Assembly: GCA_965276785.1 (NCBI GenBank)
Contig: OZ255629.1
Coordinates: 806,001-870,000 of the forward strand
Direction of reading: 5' to 3'
Source: LMUY01 sp965276785
GTDB lineage: Bacteria > Pseudomonadota > Alphaproteobacteria > Acetobacterales > Acetobacteraceae
DNA: 64,000 bases
Positions 57,142-64,000 of this stretch are shown here, one piece after another (position 1 is the first letter of the stretch; every line of letters starts with the position of its first letter). A program made the position numbers and the translations under genes. The notes beneath the pieces are model-generated. The model was not told where the DNA came from, did not search any database, and was given only the letters and a program-made list of their open reading frames with translations.

Positions 57142-57600
57142 ATGAAGCTGAGTGAGCTGGTCGGCCCCGATCGGGTGATCGTGGACCTGCGTGCGAGCGA
57201 CAAGGCGCAGTTGCTGGCCGAATTGGCCCGGCAAGCGGCAAGCCGGACGGCCTTGGACACTGCAACGGTGCTAAGCGCGTTGTCGGCGCGGGAAGCCTTG
57301 GGTTCTACTGGGCTCGGCCGCGGGTTCGCTCTGCCGCATGCCCGCGTGCCCGGCCTGGACCGGCTGTTCGGCCTATTCGTCCGGCTGGCCCGCCCGCTGG
57401 ATTTCGACGCTATCGACGGCCAAGCGGTGGACCTGGTGTTCCTGCTGCTGATCCCCGTCGGTGCGGGCAGCGAGCACGTGGCAGCCCTGGCGGCCATCGC
57501 GCGGGAGATGCGTGACGAGACGGTCGTCAAGCAAGTGCGCAAGGCCAGCAATGCGGCAGCGCTTTACCGTTCCGTCGCGGCCGGCGCGGCCCTCGGGTAG
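57142..57600 (+). CDS. PTS EIIA-Ntr-like protein (PtsN family)
   Basis: 152 residues. It opens MKLSELVGPDRVIVDLRASD and has the phosphoacceptor context GRGFALPHARVPGLD with His66, and FLLLIPVGAGSEHV. This is an EIIA-Ntr/fructose-type domain. In E. coli, unphosphorylated PtsN binds KdpD and raises kdp expression, so a PtsN-like gene 32 bp after kdpE suggests a dedicated K+ or energy-status input. No other PTS gene is in the window. The 3' end overlaps the convergent antiporter by 37 bp. Confidence 0.85.
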   Translation: MKLSELVGPDRVIVDLRASDKAQLLAELARQAASRTALDTATVLSALSAREALGSTGLGRGFALPHARVPGLDRLFGLFVRLARPLDFDAIDGQAVDLVFLLLIPVGAGSEHVAALAAIAREMRDETVVKQVRKASNAAALYRSVAAGAALG

Positions 57601-58826
57601 AGCCGGCGCGCCACCCGCTCGATCGTCAATCCCTGCACGATAATGGTGAACAGCACCACGCCATAGCAGACCACCAGCAACGTGGTCCGCTCCTCGCCTG
57701 GCGGCAGGCCTAGGGCTAGTGCCACCGAAATCCCGCCGCGCAGCCCGCCCCAGGTCAGCATCGCCAGCACCGACCCGGCGACTCCACGCGGAACTCGGGC
57801 TGCTGCCATCGCAACCCCGACGCTCACGGCGCGCACCGCAATCGAGAGCGGAATGGCCACCAACGCGGCTTCGATCTCGGACCAGCGGAACGCCACCACC
57901 GCGACCTCCAGCCCCATCAGCAGGAACAGCAAGGCGTTCAGCACTTCGTCCACCAGCGACCAGAAGTTCATCAGTTCTGCATGGCTGGACATCGCCGCCT
58001 TGCTTTGCCGCGTGCCCAAGGTGACGCCGGCCACCACAACCGCGATCGGCCCCGACAGCCCCAGCGCATTGGCCAGGCTGAACGCGCCCGTGGCCAGAGC
58101 GAGAGACACCAGCAGTTCCAAATGATTGTCATCGGCCGCCTGCAGCAGGAACACCGCCACCCAGCGCAGCACCAGGCCGAGCAAGCCGCCGCCGACCGCC
58201 GCCACCACCGAGTGGCCGACCAACGCCACCGCCGAACCGGCGGCGGCATGGCCCGCCGCGACGCCTAACGCCGCGCGGAACGCCACCACGCCAACACCGT
58301 CGTTGAACAGGCTTTCGCCAGCGAACACCGCCTCTAGCGGCGCCGGCAGGCCGACCCGGCGCAGCATGCTTACCACCGAGACCGGGTCGGTTGGGGCCAG
58401 GATCGCGCCGAGCACGACGCACCAGGCGAACGGCATGGAGAGGCCGAGCAGCGGGAACACCAGCCACATGGCCCCGCCCAGCAGCCCAACCGCAACCAGG
58501 GTGCCCAGCACGGCCAAGGTGAGGATCACCAGCTTGCGTTGTAGGAACTCCCCGAGGTTGACCTGCACCGCCCCCGCGAACAGCAGGAACGACAGGGCGC
58601 CATCTAGCAGCGCTTGCGGCAAGTCCACCGTGCCGAGCAGCCCCCGCAGCATGCCCAAGGGGCTGTAGCCAGGAATGAAACGATCCGCCGCCAGCATCAC
58701 CAGCGACACGGCCAGGGAGATCACCAGCACGCCGATCGTGTTGGGCAGCCGCAAGGTACGGTAGTTCACCACCCCAAACACGGCGGCCAAGGTGAGCAGG
58801 ATGGCGAGCAGGCCGAGCGACGTCAC
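57564..58826 (-). CDS. Cation:proton antiporter (CPA1/NhaP type)
   Basis: About 420 residues from a GTG at 58826, preceded by AAGGGGGG. Roughly 12 membrane helices. The signature APTDPVSVVSML carries the acidic transport residue, with NDGVGVVAFRAAL shortly after. These are typical of CPA1 Na+(K+)/H+ antiporters. Location next to kdpDE-ptsN suggests a role in K+ or Na+ efflux paired with Kdp uptake, but the ion is not shown by sequence. Confidence 0.87.
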   Translation of the reverse strand: MTSLGLLAILLTLAAVFGVVNYRTLRLPNTIGVLVISLAVSLVMLAADRFIPGYSPLGMLRGLLGTVDLPQALLDGALSFLLFAGAVQVNLGEFLQRKLVILTLAVLGTLVAVGLLGGAMWLVFPLLGLSMPFAWCVVLGAILAPTDPVSVVSMLRRVGLPAPLEAVFAGESLFNDGVGVVAFRAALGVAAGHAAAGSAVALVGHSVVAAVGGGLLGLVLRWVAVFLLQAADDNHLELLVSLALATGAFSLANALGLSGPIAVVVAGVTLGTRQSKAAMSSHAELMNFWSLVDEVLNALLFLLMGLEVAVVAFRWSEIEAALVAIPLSIAVRAVSVGVAMAAARVPRGVAGSVLAMLTWGGLRGGISVALALGLPPGEERTTLLVVCYGVVLFTIIVQGLTIERVARRLYPRAAPAATER

Positions 58827-58909
58827 GCCCCCCTTATGGCGGCAGCCTTGCCGGGGCGTCCAGCCGGCGATTCGGCCGCCCATTGCCGATCGGGTCAGCG
58901 CTGGTAGAA

Positions 58910-60052
58910 ATGCGGATGCCGACCGTGTCGCCTCGTATCGCTTCTTTGGGCGAACCCGCAGCCAGGTTTGAAGGCGCGCCGGAACTCACCGTGGTGGTGC
59001 CCTGCTATAACGAACGGCCCAACGTGGCCGCTCTGGTGCGGCGCCTGCACGCCGTGCTGGAGGGGGTGCGCTGGCAGGTGACGTTCGTCGACGACGATAG
59101 CCCGGACGGCACCGCCGCTGCGGTGCGGGCCTTGGCGCAGTCGGATGGGCGGGTGCAATGCATCCGCCGGGTCGGCCGGCGCGGGCTCGCCTCGGCGGTG
59201 ATCGAGGGGGTGCTGTCCTCTTCGGCGGCCTATGTCGGGGTGATCGACGGCGACCTGCAGCACGACGAGACCCGGCTGGCGGACATGCTGGCCCTGCTGC
59301 GATCGGGTACGTGCGACCTGGTCATGGCCAGCCGCTATCTCGCGCAGGGCGATGCCGGCGGCCTGTCCGGCAACTGGCGCCGCCGGCTCTCGGGCGCCGG
59401 CATTCGGCTTGCCCAGGCCTTCCTGCCCGCGCGGCTTACCGACCCCATGAGCGGCTTCTTCATGGTCCGGCGGGAGGTGTTCGAGGCGGCCGCACCGAAG
59501 CTGACCGGCGAGGGGTTCAAAATCCTGCTTGACCTGTTGCTCAGCGAGCGCCGCCTGCGAGTGCGGGAAATTGCCGCTGCGTTTCATCAGCGCGCGGCGG
59601 GCGAGAGCAAGCTGGACGCGCTGGTGCTGGCGCAATTTGCCGCTCTGCTGGTGGACAAGGCGTTGCGTGGGTTGGTGCCGCTGCGCTTCCTCGGCTTCGC
59701 CGCAGTGGGGGCGGCGGGCGTGCTGGTGAATGTGGCCGTCATGGTGGCGCTGCGCCGGCTCACGGGGCTGACGTTCGAGACTGCGCAAGTGTTCGCCACC
59801 GTGGTGGCAATGGCGGCGAACTTCCAACTCAACAACCGCATCACCTACCGTGACCAGATGTTGCGCGGGCGTCGGTTCTGGTTGGGGCTCGCGCTGTTTA
59901 TGGTGGGTTGCAGCATCGGTGCGGCTGCCAATGTGGGCATTGCCAACGTGCTCTATGAAAGCCGCATCGGCGGTGCGCTGGCAGCCGCATCGGGGGCGCT
60001 GATTGGCGTGGTGTGGAACTATACGATTTCCGCCACTTTGGTCTGGAGATGA
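58910..60052 (+). CDS. GT2 glycosyltransferase (DPM1-like) fused to a GtrA domain
   Basis: About 380 residues from the ATG at 58910. The GT-A half has LTVVVPCYNERPNVAALV, VTFVDDDSPDGT, GVIDGDLQHDETRL and MSGFFMVRREVF, the polyprenyl-phosphate mannose/glucose synthase pattern. The C-terminal half is a four-helix GtrA domain (FLGFAAVGAAGVLVNVAVM, FQLNNRITYRD). Such fusions make polyprenyl-phosphate sugars and help flip them for lipid, glycan or protein glycosylation. Divergent from the antiporter gene. Confidence 0.88.
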   Translation: MRMPTVSPRIASLGEPAARFEGAPELTVVVPCYNERPNVAALVRRLHAVLEGVRWQVTFVDDDSPDGTAAAVRALAQSDGRVQCIRRVGRRGLASAVIEGVLSSSAAYVGVIDGDLQHDETRLADMLALLRSGTCDLVMASRYLAQGDAGGLSGNWRRRLSGAGIRLAQAFLPARLTDPMSGFFMVRREVFEAAAPKLTGEGFKILLDLLLSERRLRVREIAAAFHQRAAGESKLDALVLAQFAALLVDKALRGLVPLRFLGFAAVGAAGVLVNVAVMVALRRLTGLTFETAQVFATVVAMAANFQLNNRITYRDQMLRGRRFWLGLALFMVGCSIGAAANVGIANVLYESRIGGALAAASGALIGVVWNYTISATLVWR

Positions 60053-60464
60053 CGCTAGCTTGCGGTCGAGCTTAGTGTGACCCCCGTGCCCCAGCTGGAC
60101 GATAGGCTGAACGTCGTCGAGCACGCGAAGGTCTTTGAAAACCGCTCGACTGAATACAGTCGTGTGCCGACCGGAGGCACCCGAGAGCAAGCGTTCGCCG
60201 CTCACGTGTTCGCCGTCGCGCAGTAATTCCCCGCTCGACCCGCTCACCAGCCCAGTCCGCACGCAAGCAATGCGCACTGCCGCCGATTGCAGTTGCTATT
60301 CCGTAACTATCGATTAGTTTTGCCGCAGTGCAACGAAGCCGATGTTTCAGCGGGCTTCATGTCCTTGTATGTTGAGCCCGGGGTACGTCGAGCCGGGTCC
60401 ATCGCCGGCTCGGCAACGGCAACGCAGGCGTGGGTTGGCATGAGAAAAGGGGATTGGTCGGGGG
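60053..60464. other. Gap without a recognisable gene
   Basis: About 410 bases after the GT2-GtrA gene. A minus-strand frame crosses it but only as an extension of antisense sequence. No tRNA, clear hairpin or family match is seen. Confidence 0.4.
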
Positions 60465-60734
60465 TTGGCCTACAGTGCAGCACAAGACGAGCGAGACGCC
60501 GGCGGGGGTGGCATTCGCCATGGCCGCCGCCTGGCGGACAAGGTCTTGGTCGCGTTTCATCAAGCCTGTGACATTGCGGACTACGAGGCGGCCGAGAGCC
60601 TGCTGCGGCTGCTCGAACTCATGGTCACCCGCCGCCCCTCGCCGTCGGACGGAAGCCGCCGCAGGAGCATGGAGAGCCTGGTTGCAGCGCATGAGCGGCT
60701 TTGGTACCTCCGCAATCCGCAAGCCAACGAGTAG
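60465..60734 (+). CDS. Small conserved hypothetical protein
   Basis: 89 residues if started at the TTG at 60465; no ATG or GTG is available in frame. The helical core LADKVLVAFHQACDIADYEA and ESLLRLLELMVTRRP with the ending ESLVAAHERLWYLRNP looks like the small helical proteins annotated as hypothetical in Acetobacteraceae. Function unknown. Convergent with the methyltransferase gene, 20 bp apart. Confidence 0.6.
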   Translation: MAYSAAQDERDAGGGGIRHGRRLADKVLVAFHQACDIADYEAAESLLRLLELMVTRRPSPSDGSRRRSMESLVAAHERLWYLRNPQANE

Positions 60735-60754
60735 CGGCCAGACCGCATCCGTCG

Positions 60755-61489
60755 TCAGAACGGCAACGGCGCTCCCTCCCAAAGCACCGCCCGCGCCGTT
60801 GGCGTGTAACCAGGCCCGTCATGCAGCACGAGGCCCGGTAGCACCCGGCAGGCGCCACGGCCGCCTTTCACCCCACGCACCAGAACAATGCGCGCGGCTT
60901 CTCCGGCATGCGGCCAGAGTGGCAGCAGCGCCGGGCTGCCGCAGCCGGACGGCGCGAGTGCCGCGAGTGCTTTCGTGGCGGCCGCGGCGGGCACGATCAG
61001 CGTGAGGCTGCCGCCGGGCCGCAGCGGCGCGGCGAGCGCAGCGGCCCAAGCTGCAATCGCATCGGGGCTGCCGCGCTTGGCTGCGTCCCGCAGCGCATCG
61101 GGCGAGGCCGTGCTGGCGTGGCCATGCCACGGCGGGTTGGCAAAGGCATGGTCGAACGGCCGCGGGAAATGCGGAACGGCCAGGAGATCAGCCTCTAGCA
61201 CGGTCAAGCTGCCAAACCCGTTAAGCCTGGCGTTCTCGCGCGCTAAGCTGGCCAAAGCAGCGTCCCGCTCCACCCCAATGCCGGTGACGCCGGGGCAGCG
61301 CGCCGCCAGGCATAACAGAGCGGCGCCGGCCCCCGTGCCGCCCTCCAGCACATGTCCGCCCGTCTCGACGGGGAGCGTGGCGGCAAGCAAGACCGGCTCG
61401 ATCCCCGTGCGATGCCCGCTGCGCAATTGGCTGTAACGCACGCGGCCGCCCAGCAAGCTGCCCTCGCTGATCGCTGCGGCCGGCCTCAT
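60755..61489 (-). CDS. N6-adenine methyltransferase, TrmN6-like
   Basis: 244 residues. SAM-binding LEGGTGAGAALLCLAARCPG and the catalytic NPPW motif in FDHAFANPPWHG identify a class I N6-adenine methyltransferase. SQLRSGHRTGIEPVLLAATL resembles tRNA1(Val) A37 methyltransferases (TrmN6/YfiC). The ATG at 61489 overlaps the DUF2007 stop as ATGA. A tRNA target is likely but not certain. Confidence 0.8.
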   Translation of the reverse strand: MRPAAAISEGSLLGGRVRYSQLRSGHRTGIEPVLLAATLPVETGGHVLEGGTGAGAALLCLAARCPGVTGIGVERDAALASLARENARLNGFGSLTVLEADLLAVPHFPRPFDHAFANPPWHGHASTASPDALRDAAKRGSPDAIAAWAAALAAPLRPGGSLTLIVPAAAATKALAALAPSGCGSPALLPLWPHAGEAARIVLVRGVKGGRGACRVLPGLVLHDGPGYTPTARAVLWEGAPLPF

Positions 61490-61692
61490 GCCTCGCCTGC
61501 CTCGCGTAGCAGGCGCATCGCCGCCGCCGCGTCCTCCTCCGCCACCACGAGCCGCCGCGGGATCGCGCCGATGCTGCCCTCGGTCGCGCCCATGTACGAA
61601 TCCAACACCACCGGGTCGAACCCGGCGTCCCGCAGCAAGGCGATCAGGAAGCTCAGGCGCACGGGATCGTTGGTCATCGCGATGACGTGCAT
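61486..61692 (-). CDS. DUF2007 family protein
   Basis: 68 residues from the ATG at 61692, with GGAGGAC upstream. MHVIAMTNDPVRLSFLIALL, AGFDPVVLDSYMG and PRRLVVAEEDAAAAMRLL match DUF2007, named putative signal transducing protein. It is coupled to the downstream methyltransferase; function unknown. Confidence 0.78.
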   Translation of the reverse strand: MHVIAMTNDPVRLSFLIALLRDAGFDPVVLDSYMGATEGSIGAIPRRLVVAEEDAAAAMRLLREAGEA

Positions 61693-61824
61693 CGGGTCCT
61701 CCGGCGCGATTGGGGCCGGCTTGCCTTGACCGGCTTTCCGGGCCGCCGATATGGTTGGCAGGCGAAGATCGCTCGCCTGCATAAGATACTTCCGGAGTCT
61801 TGCTTTTTGAGCGCCCTTGCGAGA

Positions 61825-62880
61825 ATGCCCGCGCTCAACGATGCTCCCACGGTCAATTCAGTGCCAGATACCATTCCTCTCCCCGACCGCGATGTTCAGC
61901 CCAGCGATGCGCTGACCCGGCTGACCCATCTGGTCGCGCCGGACATCCAGGCCTGCAACCATGCCATCGTGGCGCGGATGGACAGCCCTGTCGCGCTCAT
62001 CCCGCAGTTGGCCGCGCATATTGTGGCGGCTGGCGGCAAGCGGCTGCGGCCGATGTTGACCTTGGCCACCGCCAGAATGTGCGGCTACGCCGGGGACCGC
62101 CACGTTCAGTTGGCCGCTTGCGTTGAGTTCATCCACACCGCGACGCTGTTGCACGACGACGTGGTGGACGAGAGCGTGTTGCGGCGCGGCCTGGCCAGCG
62201 CCAACGCCATCTTTGGCAACAAGGCTTCCGTGCTGGTGGGCGACTTCCTATTTGCCCGCGCTTTCCAGCTCATGGTGGGGGACGGTTCCCTGGCCGTGCT
62301 GGCGATCCTGTCCAAGGCCGCCGCGACCATCGCCGAGGGCGAAGTGCTCCAACTCACGACCCAGAACGACCTTTCCACCTCCGAAGAGCGGTACTTGGAC
62401 GTGATCGGCGGCAAGACCGCCGCACTATTCGCTGCGGCCTGCGAGGTGGGCGGCGTTGTGGCGGACCGGCCTGCCGAAGAACTCGCCGCCCTGGCTGCTT
62501 TCGGCACCAATTTAGGCATGGCGTTCCAGTTGGTGGACGACGCGTTGGACTATGCGGCCGACCAAGTCAAGCTCGGCAAGACGGTGGGCGACGATTTCCG
62601 CGAAGGCAAGATCACCTTGCCGGTATTGGCCGCGTTTGCCGTCGGCGACCCGGCCGAGCGTGCGTTTTGGGCCCGCACCATCGAGCAGCAGGAGCAGGCG
62701 GAGTCGGACCTCGACCGTGCCCTGGTGCTGATGCAGGAACGTGGCGCACTGACAGCCACGTTCGACCGCGCCCGGCGGTTTGCCGGGGCAGCGCAGCGGG
62801 CTTTGGCGGTGTTCCCGCCCAGCCCGTTGCGGCAGAGCCTGCATGACATCGCGGACTACACGGTGAGCCGCGCGGCTTAG
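61825..62880 (+). CDS. ispB: Polyprenyl diphosphate synthase (IspB-like)
   Basis: 351 residues from the ATG at 61825. The first Asp-rich motif is LLHDDVVDES and the second QLVDDALDYAADQ; GGKRLRPMLTL and GEVLQLTTQND are further family regions. It extends farnesyl diphosphate with isopentenyl diphosphate to the all-trans side chain of ubiquinone, probably octa- to decaprenyl. Divergent from DUF2007 with 132 bp between starts. Chain length not predictable here. Confidence 0.92.
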   Translation: MPALNDAPTVNSVPDTIPLPDRDVQPSDALTRLTHLVAPDIQACNHAIVARMDSPVALIPQLAAHIVAAGGKRLRPMLTLATARMCGYAGDRHVQLAACVEFIHTATLLHDDVVDESVLRRGLASANAIFGNKASVLVGDFLFARAFQLMVGDGSLAVLAILSKAAATIAEGEVLQLTTQNDLSTSEERYLDVIGGKTAALFAAACEVGGVVADRPAEELAALAAFGTNLGMAFQLVDDALDYAADQVKLGKTVGDDFREGKITLPVLAAFAVGDPAERAFWARTIEQQEQAESDLDRALVLMQERGALTATFDRARRFAGAAQRALAVFPPSPLRQSLHDIADYTVSRAA

Positions 62881-62962
62881 GACTCAGCGCTTCAGGTCGG
62901 ATCGACTGGAGGCGTGAATGAGTGGCTCAAACAAAGAGCTAGAGCAGAAGCGCTTCGCCTGG

Positions 62963-63727
62963 CTAGAAGTGCCGCCGATGATGCAGCGTGTGCCGCGCGC
63001 GACGATAGCTCACGTGCCGGTGCCAATGCGACTCGCCAGGTTCTGGCGCTTCGGCAACCTCATCATAGCCATCGCGCAGCTGCGCCGAGCTGCGCAAATC
63101 CCGCGGCGCCGGATTGAGGATTGGGATCGGGGTACCGTCCGCAGCGGAGGCGATCAGCATGCCCGTGTCCGGCCGGTTATAGATGAAGCCGTTGGTTGGA
63201 TAGATGCTGCCGAAATCGCCGCTATGGCCCAGGCCGACCCGCACCGCACTCCAATCATTGCGCGGCGAGACGTCCACCACCGTGACGTCGCGGCTGACTT
63301 GACCGGGACCGCTCCAGTTCGCCTGGTCAATCGCCACCGTGCGGCTGTCGATGACGTTCGCCACCACGGCGACATGGCCTAAGCGCATGGCACCATTGGA
63401 TTGGAAGCTCAGCACACTGCCGGGCTCGGGGCGGTTGCCGCGTTGATAGACACCAGCGGCCTTGTCCCACCAGGCATTTGCATTGCCGGTCAGCTCGATG
63501 CCGGAGTCCATGCGGGCGAAGGTGACGCACTGCAAACGACCGCCGCTATGGCCGGAGCGGCCGGCGAACCGCGCTTGGCGGCCGTACTGCTGCCAGACCG
63601 CACGGCTATGCCCGGAAGCGCCCGAGTGCGACCCGGCGCGATGCAAATGGGCGTGCGCGGCTGCACCAAGGCTCAGGCTGAGAACAACCCCAACGGTCAG
63701 AGCCTTGATTTTTGCCGCTCTAATCAT
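62963..63727 (-). CDS. Secreted CHAP-domain amidase/peptidase-like protein
   Basis: 254 residues from the ATG at 63727, with GGGAGG upstream. A signal peptide (ALTVGVVLSLSLGAAAHA) precedes a His/Ser/Gly-rich spacer and a CHAP domain: catalytic Cys in QCVTFARMDSG and His in RLGHVAVVANV, with QANWSGPG following. The C-terminus is His/Arg-rich. CHAP enzymes cleave peptidoglycan peptides; the role here is inferred from family only. Confidence 0.82.
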   Translation of the reverse strand: MIRAAKIKALTVGVVLSLSLGAAAHAHLHRAGSHSGASGHSRAVWQQYGRQARFAGRSGHSGGRLQCVTFARMDSGIELTGNANAWWDKAAGVYQRGNRPEPGSVLSFQSNGAMRLGHVAVVANVIDSRTVAIDQANWSGPGQVSRDVTVVDVSPRNDWSAVRVGLGHSGDFGSIYPTNGFIYNRPDTGMLIASAADGTPIPILNPAPRDLRSSAQLRDGYDEVAEAPEPGESHWHRHVSYRRARHTLHHRRHF

Positions 63728-63838
63728 AACGCCTCCCGGACAAGTCACGAACGTGTGTGATTGCCGGTAGCAACCTCGGGTGGCGAGTGGCAAGACAAGT
63801 ATGTCGGTTTGTTGCAGCTGGGTAAGCGAACCGACAGA

Positions 63839-63863
63839 AACGCGCTTCTAAGAAGCGCGTTTT
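63839..63863. terminator. Rho-independent terminator hairpin
   Basis: AACGCGCTTC / GAAGCGCGTT, a perfect 10-bp stem with loop TAA and TTTT at the end on the plus strand; AAAA at the other side gives a T-run on the minus strand too. It probably ends the minus-strand gene that lies to the right. Confidence 0.82.
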
Positions 63864-63939
63864 CCCGACAAAAGTCCTAAATCTGCCGTTATCTCGCCGT
63901 CATATTCGCGCAGCGGCTGATAGCGGTTCGGCGGAGTCG

Positions 63940-64000
63940 CTATTTGCAGGCCGATACCATGATCTCGACCAGCAGCTTCGGGTCAGCCATGCTTGCCTCC
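63940..64000 (-). CDS. C-terminal end of a gene entering from the right, possibly RidA family
   Basis: Nineteen codons are visible on the minus strand, ending EASMADPKLLVEIMVSACK and TAG. The xLADPxLLVEIxxxA pattern is reminiscent of RidA/YjgF C-termini. A terminator hairpin lies about 80 bp beyond the stop, supporting a real gene end. Confidence 0.45.
   Translation of the reverse strand, partial: EASMADPKLLVEIMVSACK

Noticed and set aside
58895..60277. 460-codon minus-strand frame over the GT2-GtrA gene and the gap beyond
   Set aside because: Mostly antisense to a clear glycosyltransferase; the free part has no family match.
62914..63117. Short plus-strand frames after the polyprenyl synthase gene
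   Set aside because: They run over the C-terminus of the CHAP gene, which has a signal peptide, ribosome site and domain motifs.

Overview
The window is high-GC, dense, bacterial chromosomal DNA. The gene set points to an alphaproteobacterium, most likely Rhodospirillales/Acetobacteraceae-like: a hopanoid RND transporter (HpnN), a hemC-hemD-hemX-hemY block, glnK-amt, a UbiH-type monooxygenase, glutathione-dependent formaldehyde dehydrogenase and ctpA/EnvC/YibQ envelope genes. Placement is inferred from gene content only. Many neighbouring genes overlap by ATGA or GTGA, so tight operons are the rule.

Layout. 1-4556 (minus): envelope block with a D-2-hydroxyacid dehydrogenase, a degenerate EnvC-like LytM protein, the C-terminal processing protease CtpA and a YibQ-like deacetylase that runs off the left edge. 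4.7-8.8 kb: mixed genes (PAP2 membrane protein, molbindin, tRNA-Thr, a glycosyltransferase, a GFA protein, an APH-fold phosphotransferase). 8.8-21.8 kb (minus): Wzx/Wzy-type polysaccharide locus with a flippase, a polymerase/ligase, four GT-B glycosyltransferases, a Wzc-like co-polymerase/tyrosine kinase and an MBOAT + SGNH-like acylation pair. No outer-membrane exporter and no initiating sugar-phosphate transferase are present. 21.9-27.1 kb: a SWIM-SNF2 helicase, an intact IS630-family element with TA target duplications, tRNA-Ser and a GNAT gene broken by one in-frame TGA.

27-34.7 kb: heme operon hemC-hemD-hemX-like-hemY (minus), divergent tsaD-rlmJ, and convergent glnK-amt with a sigma54-like promoter candidate. 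34.9-38.9 kb: a UbiH-family monooxygenase, then a radical SAM DNA repair/modification protein followed by a fused TIGR03915-UdgX protein. 39-47.1 kb: a ferritin-like DUF892 protein, HpnN, a SCO protein, an 868-codon-frame two-domain GT2 glycosyltransferase and S-(hydroxymethyl)glutathione dehydrogenase. 47.4-58.8 kb: a porin, then a potassium island: an unannotated 27-aa membrane peptide, kdpF, kdpA, kdpB, kdpC, kdpD, kdpE, a PtsN-like EIIA and a convergent cation/proton antiporter. 58.9-64 kb: a GT2-GtrA protein, small conserved proteins, a TrmN6-like methyltransferase, a polyprenyl diphosphate synthase and a CHAP hydrolase.

The most notable structure outside genes is a dispersed palindromic repeat with three copies (37.34, 45.78 and 53.52 kb). 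Two copies sit across the 3' ends of unrelated genes and give both proteins the same C-terminal residues and the same stop codon. Other points of interest are the 27-aa peptide before kdpF, the coupling of kdpDE to an EIIA-Ntr-like gene, the radical SAM/UdgX pair and the single-codon GNAT pseudogene.
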